Below, in pieces: positions 1 to 13,030 of a stretch of DNA of 64,000 nt (its first letter is position 1; each line of letters begins with the position of its first letter). The stretch is from Ceratotherium simum simum (Eukaryota; Chordata; Mammalia; Perissodactyla; Rhinocerotidae): assembly GCF_000283155.1 (NCBI RefSeq), contig NW_004454180.1, forward strand, positions 17,105,909-17,169,908, read 5' to 3'. A program made the position numbers and the translations under genes. Below the pieces are notes generated by a model. It was given only the letters and a program-made list of their open reading frames with translations. It searched no databases and was not told the DNA's origin.

Positions 1-590
1 GATATTAAAGACAAAGATTTTGCTCTCTTGCACTGTCTACGCCCTGCACCCCAGAGCACACGCTCTTCCTCTGCCCCCACCCCATCCAGCCCTAGAGCTG
101 AAGAAACATGATGGCTGCATTGCACGGCGTGCCTCACTCTGGTGCCAGCGGGGAAGGATTCCTTGTGCCCCAGCACTGCCCATCCACCCACACTGCAATT
201 TGCTCCTATCTGCACTTGGATGGAATCTGGAGTAACCACAAGATATTTTGTGTCATTTTTAGCCAGTAAAAAAAATTCTGGTTACTCCTTGTCACCAAAC
301 AAAACTCACAATTCAAACGTTTAGTTCTGTGCAGTGGTCACACTCTTCCCTGGTACAGCAGGCCTGCGGCTCAGAGGGAGCATGCCTGGACCCTTCGTTT
401 TTCTCTCCTCTGCTGGCACACCTCTGACTAGGATGAGATTTGGCTCCCTTGAGGATTAAAGGATTAAAAGATCATTTAATCATTTGGGGAGGGGTGGATT
501 GATGGGTAAGGGAAGGAGAGGAGAGGCCTTGCAGGACTAACATTGCCTACAAGTGACGAAGTGGTGTGGCTGCTTCCTAGAGTTGCCAAG
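1..590. other. Unassigned sequence, no gene seen
   Basis: I see no exon, RNA gene or recognisable repeat here. The two short reading frames show no family resemblance and have no splice-site or codon-bias support. It may be unique sequence or a repeat too old to recognise by eye. Confidence 0.5.
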
Positions 591-673
591 TCTCTCTCTC
601 CATCTGTGTGTGTGTGTGTCTTTCTCTGTCTCAGTCTCTCTCTGTGTCTCACTCTCTTCCTCTCTCTCCCCCC
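591..673. repeat. CT/GT-rich low-complexity tract
   Basis: A run of TC, TG and TCTC units with short interruptions, ending in a C-run. It is a degenerate pyrimidine/TG simple repeat with no perfect long array. Confidence 0.8.
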
Positions 674-3600
674 TGAGATGAGTCCCTGACCCGTTTCCCC
701 ACTGGGAAGGACTAACTCAGCCCTTGACCGAGATGATGCTCCTTCCTCCTGCCGGTGCTCCCGGCTCCCTCCAGCCTCCAGCCTCTTCTGCTAAACTAGC
801 CTTCCTCTTGGGTGGGTCCCGCTGGAAACCCCCACTACACTGGCTCCTTCCTGAGTAGCCCACATCTAGGCTGTAGGAAACATACACTCATATTAAGAAA
901 AAATATTTCAAACTTGGAAATTAGTTTTTTTAAAAAAAGGTGGGCAGCATGTTCTTTCAATGTCGTATGGGAGCAGAGTCCCACCCAAGGATTATTTAAT
1001 CACTTAGAAGAATGTACCTTGACTGATTCACTGTTCACTATTTTCTAATTTTCCAGATTTAGGGAAGGTACGTGTAGACCCAAAGATTTTGTCCAGTAGA
1101 GATGCAAATGATTTCTTTCTGGTAGAAAAGATAACCCCACAGGTTAGAGTTTATTGCCCTGTTGATCATTAACCAACATTGTAGCTGTTCTAGCAATCTT
1201 ACCGGCACAATCATGGGTCCTGTCCTCTGTATAAACCCAGCTCCTTAACTGTGCTTTGAGTTAGCTTACATCTACTGCTCTACTCGGGGATTAAATCATT
1301 GACATGTGCTCATCAACGTGTTTGCATAGGAGCCCTGCCTTTAACGTGGTGAAAATTATCCTGTATCACCCGTGCCCTGCACCCATGGAGGTACACACTC
1401 CATATTAAGTCACTTCTTTCCTCTCTGCCCCTAAACCAATGGACGGCCACAGATCTCATCCTGAAAACTTTCAAGTGTAAGCCCCACGCTGACCGACTAT
1501 CTCCAGGCAGGTCCGACGAAGCCACTCAAAGCTCTCTGACTCTCTGTTCAATCCTCTTCTCTCTAGGCTGAACCAAGTGGAAGTCATATCCTCCCTCCTC
1601 CCACACTGGGGACCGCTCCAGTCCTCCACAAACATCTCCACAGAGCTATTTCTCCACGACCTTTCACACATCAGTACTGAGGCTCTGAGTTATCATCACA
1701 TCATACATACTTTTCGTTGTGGTTGGATAAATATTCAGGGCTTAGAGTACAAAGACTTTGTCAATGTTCTTCACACTGGGCTGGGTAATGAGCTGTATGC
1801 AGTCATATTGAATTAACCTCTTTTGGAGTTGCTTTTGAGCAGTCCTAAGCCATTCAGATTCTCAAAATATTATGTATGTGATGATTTTTTTCCTTTCTTT
1901 CTGGAAGAGTTTATGGCCTAATAATTATTGCTAATATTCTGAAATTTTACACTGGGTGCTTTATAGAAATTATTTTTAACTCTTTGTTCTGCATTTTTCA
2001 ACAGTACTTTTAAATCTGGAAAAATTTGGAAACATATACTTCTATTACGAAAATTTTTCTTTAACTTCTGTTTCTCCATTTTTTTTCTTTTTACTTTATG
2101 AAACATTGATTGTTTGCTTGGACTCTTTAGAAGACTTATCTAATATTATTACCTTTCTCACATTTTGCATATATTTCTTTTAGCCCTGACTTCTGGTAAA
2201 TTTCCTGAACTTTAGCATGTAATCATTCAACTAGATTTTTTTTTAATTTCTAGGTTGTTAAAAATTAATTTTTATTCTTTGAATGTTTCTTTTTATAGCC
2301 ACATGTTCTTGCTTTGTGAATTCAATCTGTTCTTATTACTATGAGGATATTCATTACAGTTTTTAAAAATCTCTTTGTCTGTTTCACGCACAGTTTGTTC
2401 CTCCACTGTTACTTTGTACTGGTCTGTCTTCATGCTGGGACATTCCTCCACATGTCTGATGATCTGTCATTATCCTCCTGTGTTTAAGTGTCAGGCACTG
2501 GAAGCCTGGTGCCTCCATCACTAAGCCATCCTGGGTCCCACAGCTCAAGTCAGCTTCCTGCCAGGCTCTCCCCCGCCAGCGAAGGCTCAAGTTTTCTGTC
2601 GGCTAAGACACTCTTCCCTCTGATTTCTAACTTCTAAACATTTCTCTGGGTGTCATCTCCTCTCTTATTCTTTGTCTTTGTGTGTGTCATGCTTATTTTA
2701 TGATGATTTTTTTTCACTCCTTACTTCAAGCAGATTTAGAAAACAAGGAATTAGTCTCAGAAGTCCAATCCACCATATTCAAACAGAGATCTCATCAACT
2801 CCATCTTTTGTCTCCACAGTGACTGATTGTTACTTCTGTGAAAATGAGAATCCTTGTATTTGATTCTGAAACAACATCAAATCGAGAGATTAAAGTCAGA
2901 ATTACAGTGGTGAATTTAAACACACCCTAAGTGATAAAGCTTCATGACTTTTGGCCCCACATGTCAGTTTTATAATTAAATGACTGAAGATAGATTTTAA
3001 ATTTAAGGTGTTATCACTGTTTTCACAGCCAACCTGGTGGATTTTTGAGCCACTTCCATCAGCAGACTGTCAATCACATTATCAAGTCATAGTTCTCTTC
3101 TCAGAACTGGTTGGAGTACCCTTAAAAAAGGGATCGGTCTTTCTGCTGTGTCCAACACTGGTGGCACTGCTCTGAGATCTCAGCTACCTTAAATCCCCTG
3201 CATTGCAGTGAATCACATGGTAAAATGTGGAACCATGAGGTTTGTTTGTTCTAACACGTTCTCATTCTTTTCCTCATCTTTTTTCTAAATTCCTAATTTA
3301 TCAAGGGACTAATTAACTCGGTTTCCCTTCTATACTTGCAGGTGGGATTCAAAAATTTCCCTAAGTTTCCACTCCATCTGCTGGTCAGCTGTGTCTCCTT
3401 TCTTCTCCTTTGGGTTTCAGAGCATTCTCCCACCAACTGCCCCTCAAAAGCGGCTCCTGCCCCCAGACAAAAGGTGGCCCCCTCTCTTCGTCACCTCTTC
3501 AGTTCTTTCTATACACGACTTCAACCACAGGCAGGGGCAGTGATCATGACTGAGGGTTCTCAACGTTCATACATTCTCCTGTGTTTGGGAAGGTGTTTTC

Positions 3601-5034
3601 AGCATCACTAACTGCCCCTGCGTTCCCCGATTCCTGAGAAATACTCTAAAAAAAGCTTCTATGCTAGTTATTTAAAACACGTTAACCTTATGATTTCAGA
3701 TATAAATTCCTTATTGTCAGTGATTCTAACAAGACTCCTGACATATTGTTTAGTAATCATTTACCCTCTTCAGTATTGAAGTCATCATGGGAAACTCACA
3801 GATCGTACATAGGACGGCCATCTTTCAGTACTAGTTGATTGACCAACGACCAGAAGGAAACCACCATCATATTTGTTCTTTCAGACTGAGATGTGCATAG
3901 GATGTCCACCTGTGCACTTCACATGTTGAAATAAAATGGACTAAAATATATAGAGTGGAAATGAATCTCATAGGATAGGGTAACGCAGTAGGAGAAACAA
4001 AGAAATAACTACTCAAATGCCGTCGTATTTTTTTAAAGGAAATATATGCTTATTGAAAACAACATAGATAAAACCATGGAAAAATGTAACAATATAGGAA
4101 AAAATTTTGCTTCTGGTCAGACTATAGCTTGGCCACTTCCATAGGACCCACCTGCCACACCAAGAAACTCCCATTGCATGTTCTCCTGCTGCTAGGAGGA
4201 CTATATATATATTTCATTAACAAATGGATGGCATGCACTTCTACTTTTTTACTAGTTCTAAGATAAGGAAAGATCTTGATTCTTCAAATATGTAAGCTCA
4301 CTCAGCTATTAATGGAATGATCTATCATAGCTTAATATTAGCATTAAAAAATGAACCATCCAAGAAATTTTAAGGAAATGTAATTAGTTTCATCAGTTTA
4401 ATTTTTAATGCATATTTTAAGAAATTGCATAACTGATTTGAGTATTAATTATTTTTCTAGTAAGAGAGCAAAATGTGATGCCCTTGCCTTTTGGGTAAGA
4501 ACACTGTCTCTTCATTCTGAGTAGATACAATGGGATAGTTGGGATCAGGACATAGCACAGAGTCCTACATACCTGTCGGTCTTTGCACGACCAAGGTCCT
4601 TATGGCCACTGGAGGATGCAAGCTGTTTCTCAGCTGCTGGAGTGTGGGGAGCATTCCTGACAGCCTCTGGTTGAAGATGCCCACCGTCATCAGAAGCTAA
4701 TGAGATCTGTTGGAACTGAGAAAGCGGAAGGCTCAGTGTGGAGCTGAGCAGGTAGGCACAGGCTGCTCTAAATGACAGGTGAAGAAACGGTGTTCAAGAA
4801 CCAGCGGGGAAACTCTAGTCCGAGTTGGCTTGTCCCGAAGCCAGCAGTCCACAATGACCCTTGATAAGTTCCCTGCGGACCATCTGGGCACAATCTTGGT
4901 CCCTTGCCTCTGCTTCCTTACACGCCCTGAGCACTTGCTGCTGCTTCTTTAGACTCTAAACTCCTGGCTGATAGAGACCAGGTTTGCTCATTTTGGATTG
5001 CCCTCATATAGCAGGAGCTCAGAAAGTCCATTTC
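674..5034. other. Unassigned mostly unique sequence
   Basis: No gene or confident repeat is recognised across this 4.3 kb. The part from about 1830 to 2330 is T-rich and could be the antisense strand of a very old LINE, but no diagnostic segment was found. The frames at 1577-1816 and 3336-3611 have no recognisable domain. Confidence 0.45.
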
Positions 5035-5047
5035 AAGTTGAATGGCT

Positions 5048-5253
5048 GGGCCAGCCCCGTGGCTTAGCGGTTAAGTGCGTGCGCTCCGCTACTGGCGGCC
5101 CGGGTTCGGATCCCAGGCGCGCACCGACACACGGCTTCTCCAGCCATGCTGGGGCCGTGTCCCACATACAGCAACTGGAAGGATGTGCAGCTATGACACA
5201 CAACTATCTACTGGGGCTTTGGGGGGAAAATAAAAAAATTATTAAAAAAAAAA
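5048..5253 (+). mobile_element. ERE-type tRNA-derived SINE
   Basis: This equid-type SINE begins GGGCCAGCCCCGTGG. Its tRNA-like head has an A-box-like TGGCTTAGCGG and a B-box-like GGTTCGGATCC, one base from the Pol III consensus. The middle includes CCACATACAGCAACTGGAAG and CTACTGGGGCTTTGGGG, and the tail is A-rich. It is flanked by a 13-bp target-site duplication with one mismatch, AAGTTGAATGGCT (5035-5047) and AAGTTGAAGGGCT (5254-5266), as expected for L1-driven insertion. This is the short form: the roughly 45-bp 3' unit of other copies in the window is absent. Confidence 0.93.
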
Positions 5254-5267
5254 AAGTTGAAGGGCTG

Positions 5268-6084
5268 CCCTATTTGGCTTTCACACTGGGCTCAGTCTGC
5301 CCCATTATAATCGTGACTTGTCGATAAAAGGAAACACAGCATCAGCACCCTCGATGTCTGAGGTTTGGAAGCAGGTGGGCAGTGTTGAGAGGGCAGGCAG
5401 TGTGCTGCAAGCTCACAAAAGGAAGCAGGGCCAGATCGGAGAGCAGCGCCCCCTCTGGCCCCGACACAGCCTCACTGTCAGCAGGGCCCTGGCTGCCTGC
5501 CCCTTCAGCCTCGCCGCAGGTCCCTGCTGTTCCTATGACGCTGTCATGAAAAAAATCAGGGGCATATCAAAAGATCAAATAATAATATGCACGGCACAGG
5601 TGTGCCCTATGGAGATGCACTAATCCAGAGGTGGTTTCCACAGATGGTTCCAGAACACTCGACACAAAAGTCCTGAATGCAGAACAACAATCGGATTTGC
5701 CTTGTCTAATCCACTTCCACATTTAAAGCTGGACAAGGGATGCATTAAAATTTGAGTCAATCTCAACAGGAAGAGAACAGAATGCCCCTGAAAACCCCTG
5801 CTTAGTCTTTTTTTTCCAGCTTCCATCAACAAATCACAGTTCTCATTATCCCGGAAAGTAGCCACTGGAATTTGTCACTGATCTGCTATTCACATGATTG
5901 CAAGTATAAACTTGTATATAGAGGCCTGACAAAGTTAGGAATAGCTAGATCATAGCATTTACAGCCTGATGAAAATGTGCTTCCACCAGGTTTTTACTAA
6001 GGTGCAGCTGCTGGTATAACCTGACTTGCTTTATATTTTCTTTATAATTTATAAATTTCCTTTATAATTTCAAAAAAATCCCTT
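5268..6084. other. Unassigned sequence
   Basis: No gene or clear repeat is recognised. A GC-richer patch around 5340-5540 contains the CTCF-like motif listed separately; the rest is AT-rich with no reading frame of note. Confidence 0.45.
5443..5460 (-). promoter_or_regulatory. Weak CTCF-like motif
   Basis: On the minus strand this reads GGCCAGAGGGGGCGCTGC. The AGGGGGCGC core matches the CTCF motif, but the upstream CCA part is one base out of register. It is a motif match only, with no support from conservation or binding. Confidence 0.2.
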
Positions 6085-6200
6085 ATAATCTTAGAGAAAC
6101 TCATAAATGAAAACTCTAAGGCCAGAAACAAAAGTGCTTAGCCAAGTTCACTCAATCAAAGTTAGGCCCAAAGCTCCTACCTTCAGCCTAGAACCCGGAG
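6085..6200 (-). repeat. Possible MIR SINE fragment
   Basis: The order of short matches (AAACTCTAAGGCCAGAAAC, then a CAAGTTCACTCAA segment, then CCTAGAACCCGGAG) resembles the antisense of the conserved MIR core and tRNA-like head. It is highly diverged and the limits are approximate. Confidence 0.4.
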
Positions 6201-6865
6201 TAAGACAGTTGGTGGGCATCATTGAAATGCTAGCAGACAGAATCTGAATTATTTTCTTTCAATCTTTTGTTACCAAGAAGTTTTTTTAATTGATATTTTA
6301 ATTTTTAAAAATTTCTTGTTTTTTCATTGATATTCTTGACATTATACAAACAGTTATAAAAAAAAGTTAAGCTTTTACGATGAGATATTATTTGTTCTTG
6401 TCTCTGCTCCCCTTTGCTCTTTGTAGGCTCAGGAGGGCACAGCTCCAATGGGGCTTTTGGATCCACTCTCTGGGCAGCCTATTCACTTGGCTGGTGAAGT
6501 TGGTGCTGGTCCTCTTCTGGGCATCAACCAAGGCTCTCAGCCAGGGGCCTCGGGTCTTTTCCAGTGGCTACTTGGGCTTCCTCACACATGGGCAGCGTGG
6601 TGCAAAAGCACCTGTTTCAGGATACAGAAAGTTGAAGCTGTCTGTCTCTTCAGGTCTCAGCCTGGAAACTCTCAGTGTGTCCTTTCTGCTCTGTTCTGTT
6701 GGTCAAAGCAGTCACAGAGCCTACCCAGATTTCAGGGGACAGGATTAGATTGCCTCTCAGAGCGAGAAGCAGCGAGAGTTTGCAGACATCTTTAATATAC
6801 TGTGATATTAATGACATACTTTCAGATTTCAAATCAGACAAAGCCTCAACCATGTGATACCTTTA
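6201..6865. other. Unassigned sequence
   Basis: An AT-rich stretch near 6285-6370 is followed by GC-richer sequence. Overlapping frames at 6380-6748 and 6448-6795 are the longest here but have no recognisable domain and are read in two frames at once, as expected by chance. Confidence 0.45.
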
Positions 6866-7000
6866 GATGTAAATCTTTGCACACACATTATTTCATGTAA
6901 ACGCACTTGAGTCTCACATGAATCCAATGAAGCAACCGTTACTTTTTATTTCTAAATAACAAAGGACGAAACAGGCTCAGAGTGATTAAGTAATATAAAT
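6866..7000 (-). repeat. MIR SINE fragment
   Basis: Reads like antisense MIR: CACACATTATTTCATGTAAA near the left, then a stretch ending GAAACAGGCTCAGAGTGATT, which corresponds to the reverse complement of the MIR core motif (AACCTCTCTGTGCCTCAGTTTC). Old and diverged. Confidence 0.6.
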
Positions 7001-7975
7001 ATTCACTCACTGAATTTCACCTGCATTATCTTCTCACATTGGCAGTGGCTGGCTCTCTTGAGTATTTAGTCTATTTAAAACAGTTCTTAGGTTTTAGGAA
7101 ACAAACAATAAAAGAGTTGTCCCTCTAATATTTAGCAATACCCAGAAGGGAAATTTAAGAACGTAGCTGATGTCCCAAGAGCACCCGAGCCAGAGGTGCC
7201 TGTCTGTGGGTGTTAGATGGAACCGTGTCAGGGAACATGGGCTCTCATCCATCACTCGCTGTAAGCTACAGTGACCCCCCTTTCAGAGCTGGAAAAGAGG
7301 ATATGAGAATATAATGCTCCCTAAACAGACGTTCACCCTGTCCTCTTTGTTTTCAGCCCCCCTAAATTCTCACTCCCCAGTATGTCATTGGTAGAGTACT
7401 AATATGTAAATGGAGCTGCCTGTCAAATTTCTGTGGGGTAGTCTGTTGTTATTCCTTACCCATCTGCTTTTCAGCTACCAAAATTAGTTTAGTGTGTCTT
7501 TTGTCTTACTTTCTTTTGCCTTATTTACACTTAAGAAAACACACAACAACTCTTCACTGCTGTTTTAGTGGGGTTTCTGGACAGCCTGGAAGTTAATGCG
7601 TGTGTTAATCATGGATCTTTAACTAGACATCTATTTTATGTGTTGAAACTAACATTGCTCTACATGGTTTAGAATTAATCTGCTTCTTGATCCTGAAGAG
7701 CCTGAAATACTCCTGAGAACTCTTCTCCTAGCATAGGATAATCTAGGGCAGTTTACCACTAGGAGTGACAGGTTACCAGTCTCCTCATCCCAGCCCAAGA
7801 CTAGAGGCTTAGCTGAAGGGGCTAATGCAGAGGTCTTTGGACTGGGATCCATCAGGCACGTGAGGGTTGGGAACTGTATCAATTGTTTTTATTTTCTTTT
7901 GCAAAATACATTTAGATAAACATTAGATCTGAATATCTGTAATTCCATCCAGCTGGTGCATTTTTATCACTTGTT
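7001..7975. other. Unassigned sequence
   Basis: No exon, RNA gene or confidently named repeat is seen. The minus-strand frame at 7649-7882 has no recognisable motif. Confidence 0.45.
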
Positions 7976-8075
7976 CTTCTAAATATTAATTCAATATTTA
8001 GCTACTTATTTATTTAATTTTATTTAATTATATTAATTATTTTATTAATCTTATTGATTTATTTTTTAATAACCA
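7976..8075. repeat. AT-rich low-complexity tract
   Basis: Consists almost entirely of TTTATT and TTAATTA-like words with very few G or C bases. No periodic array. Confidence 0.75.
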
Positions 8076-8105
8076 AGAACTGCTTTCTTGTTTTCTGATG
8101 ACTCT

Positions 8106-8473
8106 TGTATTAGTCTACTTAGGCTGTCATAACAAAATGTCACAGACTGGGTAACTTAAACAACAGAAATTTATTTTCTCACAGTTCTGGAGGATGGAAG
8201 TCCAAGATCAAGGTGCTGGCAGATTCAGTTCCCAGTGAGGATGCTCTTCCTGCCTCGTGGTCAGTTACTTCTCGCTGTGCCCTCATGTGGGGGAGAGAGT
8301 CCTCTGGTGTCTCTTCCTCTTCTTATGAGGACACCAGTCTGTGGGATCAGGGCCCCACCCTTGTGACCTTACTTAACCTGTGTCACTTCCTCAAAGGCCC
8401 CACCTCCAAATGCAAGCATATGGGATTTAGGCCTCAACAAATGTATTTGGGGGACACAGTCCAGTCCCTGCCA
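8106..8473 (-). mobile_element. Solitary MLT1-type LTR (ERVL-MaLR)
   Basis: The plus strand runs from TGTATTAGTCTACTTAGG through ACAGACTGGGTAACTTAAAC, an AATTTATTTTCTCACAGTTC segment and TCTTCCTCTTCTTATGAGG to GGACACAGTCCAGTCC and CCTGCCA. This is the reverse complement of an MLT1A/B-type LTR, including the AATAAA poly(A) signal near its 3' part. The ends are TG...CA. The flanks ACTCT (8101-8105) and CCTCT (8474-8478) fit a 5-bp target duplication with one mismatch. No internal region is present, so this is an ancient solo LTR left by recombination. Confidence 0.88.
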
Positions 8474-9104
8474 CCTCTGCAGCACACTCTTCTTTCCTGA
8501 GCACCATGCCTTCTCAGTCCTTCTTAACCTCCAAGTGGCCCTTTCCTTTGCTCTTTGTTTTTGTTGTTGAAGTTTTCTTTATCTGTGGTTGTTTGGCCAC
8601 TTGATCTCTTTGTATATCTGGATGCCTTTCTTTCGTGTTGTTGACTTTCTTTAAAAAAGTTTGTTGATCCATGGGTATCAGCAAGTGCATTGGGCTGTTT
8701 GTACAAACATTATCTCCTGAGAATGCAGGGAATGGAGTGTGCTAACATGGGAGAAAGGTGGCGTTGCCATCCTTTTCATGGGAAGGAAGGCACTTCCGTG
8801 CCTGCCTCAGGTATCTTTTTTTTCTCCCTGACAATTTTGCCTGCTGGTTGTGGAGGTCTTGAATGCTTGAGAAGAAGATTATCTTACTTTGTGTAAAGAT
8901 CTGCTTTCACACTTTTACCTGTTGCTCAAGCCAGTGGCACACAGTGTATAAAGAGAGGAAAGTGCAGGAGTTGGATTATAGAACCAGTTATTCTACATTC
9001 TTTCACTTAATTAACTTAATAATTGTTCCATGGCCTTTCTCCATGATATTGCAGACTCTTCTCTTTTGATGGCTTAGGTGCATTTTATTGGTTTTCTGTC
9101 AGTG
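8474..9104. other. Unassigned sequence
   Basis: T-rich at the left, otherwise mixed. No repeat family or exon is recognised; the short frames at 8524-8706 and 8690-8896 have no features. Confidence 0.4.
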
Positions 9105-10640
9105 GCTGACTTTCTAAAAGCAACTTTATTGAGGTATTATTTATGTACCATAAAATATACTCATTTTAAGTGTGTGATTCAATAATTTTTAGTAAATTTA
9201 AAGAGTTGTGTGACCATAATGACAAATAATACAATTTTAGGGTACTTCCATCATTCCACAAAGAACCCTTGTGCCCATTAACAATCACTCCTCATTTCCA
9301 CCTCTAGGCCCAGACAATCACTGACCTATTTTCTGTGTCTGTAGATTTTCCTTTTCCATAAATTTTATATGCATGGAATCATACAGTATGTGATCTTTTA
9401 TGTCTGGCTTCTTTAACTTAGCATAATGGTTTTGAGGTTCTTCCATGTTTTAACATATATGAGTATTTTATTACTTTTTATTGCTAAATACTATTCCAGC
9501 ATATAGATATACCACATTTGTTTATTTCACAGTTGATAGAGATGAGTTGTTTCTACTTAGGGACGATTATAAATAATGCTGCTATGAACATTCATCATTC
9601 ATATACAGGTCATTTTGTAACCCCATACTTTCATTCCTTTGTGCAGAGTCCTAGGAATGGACTTATTGGTTTGTATAGTTAATTTATGCTTTACCTTTTA
9701 AGAACCTGCCAAACTATTTTCCATTTTGCATTCGTACTAGCAACCTATGGCAGTTCCATTTGTATTGTGTCCTTGCCAATACTTGGCCTCATCTGCCTTT
9801 TTCGCTATAATCATGTTAGAGGTCGTGGGTTTAATCTGCTCTTCCCTAACGACTAATGATATTGAACATCTTTTCATGTGCTTTCAGCAATTTGTATATA
9901 TTCTTTGCTGAAATGTCTTTTCAAATCTTTTGCCCCTATTAATGGACCTTTTAATTCTTGTTATTGCATTGTAAGAGTTCTTTGTATATCCTGGATATAA
10001 GGTCTTTATCAGATATATAATTTGTAAGTATTTTATCCCAGTCTGTGGATTGTCTTTTCATTTTCTTAATGGTGTCTTTTGAAGCAAAAAAATATATAAT
10101 TTTGATGAAATCCAATTAATATTTTTTTATACATTGTGCTTTTGGTGTGAGAAATATTTCCTAACCCGAAGTCGCAAACATTCACGCCTATGTTTCCTTC
10201 TAATAGTTTTATAGTTTTGGCTCTTTCATTTAGGTTTGGATCCATTTCGAGTTAGTTTTTATATATGATGTGAGGTGGTGTCTAATTTTATTCTTTTGCA
10301 TATGGGTGTATAGTTGTCCCAGCACCATTTGTTGAAAAGACTATTCTTTCCCCATTAAAGAGTCTTGGCACTTTTGTCAAACATCAATGGCCGTAGACAT
10401 ATGGATTTATTTCTGAATTCTTATTTCTAGTCCCTTGTTCTATACGTCCATCCATACGCAGTACCACACTCTCTTCATTACTGTAGCTTTGCAGCAACTT
10501 TTGAAATTGAGAAGTGCAAACCCTCCAACTTTGTTCTTTCTCAAAATTGTTTTAGCTAGTCTGGGTCTTTTGCATTTGTGTGGATTAATATTTACCAACT
10601 AGAGTATATTGTTTCTGTACAGTTCCTTTTGTCTTTACAC
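9105..10640 (-). mobile_element. LINE-1 3' part (antisense)
   Basis: Reverse complement of an old mammalian L1 3' region. It follows the consensus order from the 3' UTR (GGAATCATACAGTATGTGAT) through the end of ORF2 (GCTGCTATGAACATTCATC, ATCTTTTCATGTGCTTTC, GGTCTTTATCAGATATATAA) to CAGCACCATTTGTTGAAAAG and CAAACCCTCCAACTTTGTTC. The ORF2 frame is broken by stops and shifts. It is truncated at its 5' side (right end), where a second L1 3' end follows. Confidence 0.88.
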
Positions 10641-10689
10641 ATATAATTTCCAGTCAAAACACTTTTGAAAAGTTCCTTTTTTCCACTCT

Positions 10690-11760
10690 CCTTTAAATTA
10701 AATTGTCATATATTTGTAATACAGCTAGATTCATTTGTCACAGTCTGATTTCCATCCTGATATCCCATAGCATCCTGGTTGATTTAAAAATTTCCATACA
10801 TTAAAGTTCACTTTTTTGAGTGAACGGCATCCCTTCAAAGTCAATCATCCCAACCAGTGGCAATAGGTAATATGTTTTCCATCCCACAGTTTTTCCTTTT
10901 CCCAAATGTCATATGAATGGAATCATTCAATATATAGCCTACTGTGGATGGCTTCTTTCACTTAGCAAAATGCAATTAAGGTTCATGCATGTTGTTGCAT
11001 GAATCAGTAACTTGATCTTTTTTGTCACAAGTACCACACTTTTTTAATCCATTCCCCTATTGAAAGACATCTTGCTTTGTTTTTTCACCTCATTTTCAGC
11101 AATTACAAGTAAAGCTCCTATAAACATTCAAGTATAGAGTTTTGTACTAATTTAAGTTTTCCGTTTGCTTGAGTAAATACCTAGAAGTTCAATTGCTGGA
11201 TTATATGGTAAATATATGTTTAACTTTAAAAATACCTGTCTTCCAGGGGCCGGCCCAGTGGCTTAACAGTTAAGTGCATGTGCTCCGCTGCTGACGGCCC
11301 GGGTTCGGATCCCAGGCGCACACCGACGCACGGCTTCTCTGGCCATGCTGAGGTCACGTCCCACATACAGCAACTAAAAAAATGTGCAGCTATGTGCAAC
11401 TATGTGCAACTACGACATAAAACTATCTACTGGGGCTTTGGGGAGAAAAAGAGAAAAAAAGGAGGAGGATTGGCAATAGATGTTAGCTCAGAGTCAGCCT
11501 TCCTCAGCAAAAAGAGGAGGATGGGCATGGATGTTAGCTCAGGGCTGATCTTCCTCACAAAAAAAATAAATAAATAAAATAAAATAAATAAATAAATAAA
11601 AATACCTGTCTTCCAAAGTGGTTGTATTATTTTGTATTCTCACAAGCAATGAATGAGAGGTCCTATTGCTCTGTATTCTCGCCAGCATTTAGTATCGTCA
11701 GTTTCCCTTTTTGCTTTTAGCTTTTTTCATAAAAGTGTAGCGGCATGTATACTCAGTTGT
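10690..11760 (-). mobile_element. LINE-1 3' end (antisense), split by ERE
   Basis: A second, more diverged L1 3' end in the same orientation. It has segments such as ATGAATGGAATCATTCAATA, TGGCTTCTTTCACTTAGCAA and GTTCAATTGCTGGATTATAT. An ERE inserted at 11246-11597 interrupts it; the L1 continues after it with AAGTGGTTGTATTATTTTGT and TTCTCGCCAGCATTTAG. The limits are approximate, especially the right one. Confidence 0.78.
11246..11597 (+). mobile_element. ERE-type SINE, long form
   Basis: Starts GGGGCCGGCCCAGTGG, with A-box-like TGGCTTAACAG and B-box-like GGTTCGGATCC. A perfect 18-bp target duplication, AAAAATACCTGTCTTCCA, flanks it at 11228-11245 and 11598-11615. The 3' part carries two tandem diverged copies of a roughly 47-bp unit (11461-11513 and 11514-11560), each with GATGTTAGCTCAG and CTTCCTCA, and ends in an AAATA-rich tail. 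An 11-bp unit, CTATGTGCAAC, is locally tandem at about 11392-11413. It inserted into an older L1. Confidence 0.95.
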
Positions 11761-13030
11761 CTCAACCTAATTTATTGAAAATCATATCATTTCCCTATGA
11801 TATTGGTGACTTCTACCTTGGATAGGCTGCAACAGCTGTCTCCTACATATTTCCATTTCCTCTGATTTCTATTCTGTCTCATGTTTTAAAAATTCCTCAA
11901 CATGTTGCTGCTAATTTTGAAATAAGTTGTTACTATGAGACTATTCTCTGTCTTAGATATTTACTGGCATTTCTAGGAGATTCAGAGTGGAAAACAAGGT
12001 TAACTCCTGTGTTCAATCTGTCATTTCTTGCTTTTTGGTTAATATTCTGTGCTTTTTCTCATAGTATATTCCGAAGGTCAACTGTTTTATTCTCTAACTT
12101 CAGCTTCTGACCACTCTATTCTGCTGAACAACACCCGCTAACATGAAAACATTAACAGGAGATGTGTATATATTCTTCTCAAAATATCCCTTCAATAAAA
12201 GTTGAAATTCAGTAACATGATGTCTGTAGAGTGAGTCTAGCGTGTCTGTGTTTTTACAATGTCAGCTAGAAAGACTGGCTTCCTGGAGGAGCATGCGTAG
12301 TCCATGGTGGCATTCCTCAAACCATTTTTCTTTTTCTTTGGCTAAAGTCTGTGGAAATTATCCTCAGATTGTGGCATATGATTTTTAGTTATTCTTCTTT
12401 GAATGCAATTGCGAAGATTTTTAAAAATGTGTTTCCATAGATCTTTTATTGGTAACTTGGGATGGACTCCTCTGACAGAGCTGACATGCCAACATCTGAG
12501 TCCATAAGTCCCCACATTTATAGAGAAAAGCAGATTTTACGTGGGATCAGGGTTTTTATTTCACAGTCTCCCTGATCTGGGGAATCCATGTTTTAACCAG
12601 CCACAGGGCAAGACTCTAAATGGCAAATGGAAGTGGATGTGCTCTGTGACGACGACTCACGCTGCAAGAGCAGACATGTCCAAGTTACCCAGAATAGAAG
12701 CCAACTTAAGCTTCTATTATTGAACTTTTCATGACAACAGTTAAAAGCCAAATTAATTTATTTGATTTTCATGGTCTGCTGCCCGTCCTCTGACATCATT
12801 CTTTTCCTATACAACTGAGACATTGCAGGCAGAGAAATAAAAGGCTTTTTTAAATCTCCAGAGTGAATAAACCGTGAAATAAGTAAGAATTGACTACATT
12901 CTTTAGAAATGCACAGCATGACTTAAAAATTTTAAATTTTCTCATTTTCCTCTTTCTTGTTTCTCAGAAAGACAAGCCTGCCTTCATTTCTCTTAACTTT
13001 AGTACCCATTTCATAAAAACAAGGGAAACT
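11761..13030. other. Unassigned sequence
   Basis: The first roughly 60 bp may still be L1 (AATTTATTGAAAATCATATC resembles a known L1 segment). The rest is AT-rich with no recognised exon, RNA gene or repeat. Confidence 0.4.

Noticed and set aside
6380..6795. Two overlapping frames of 122 and 115 codons
   Set aside because: Open in two frames of the same stretch with no recognised domain, as expected by chance in GC-richer DNA.
12565..12610. Words resembling a MER5-type DNA transposon (GTTTTAACCAGCC)
   Set aside because: Only one short word matches; the terminal inverted repeats are absent.
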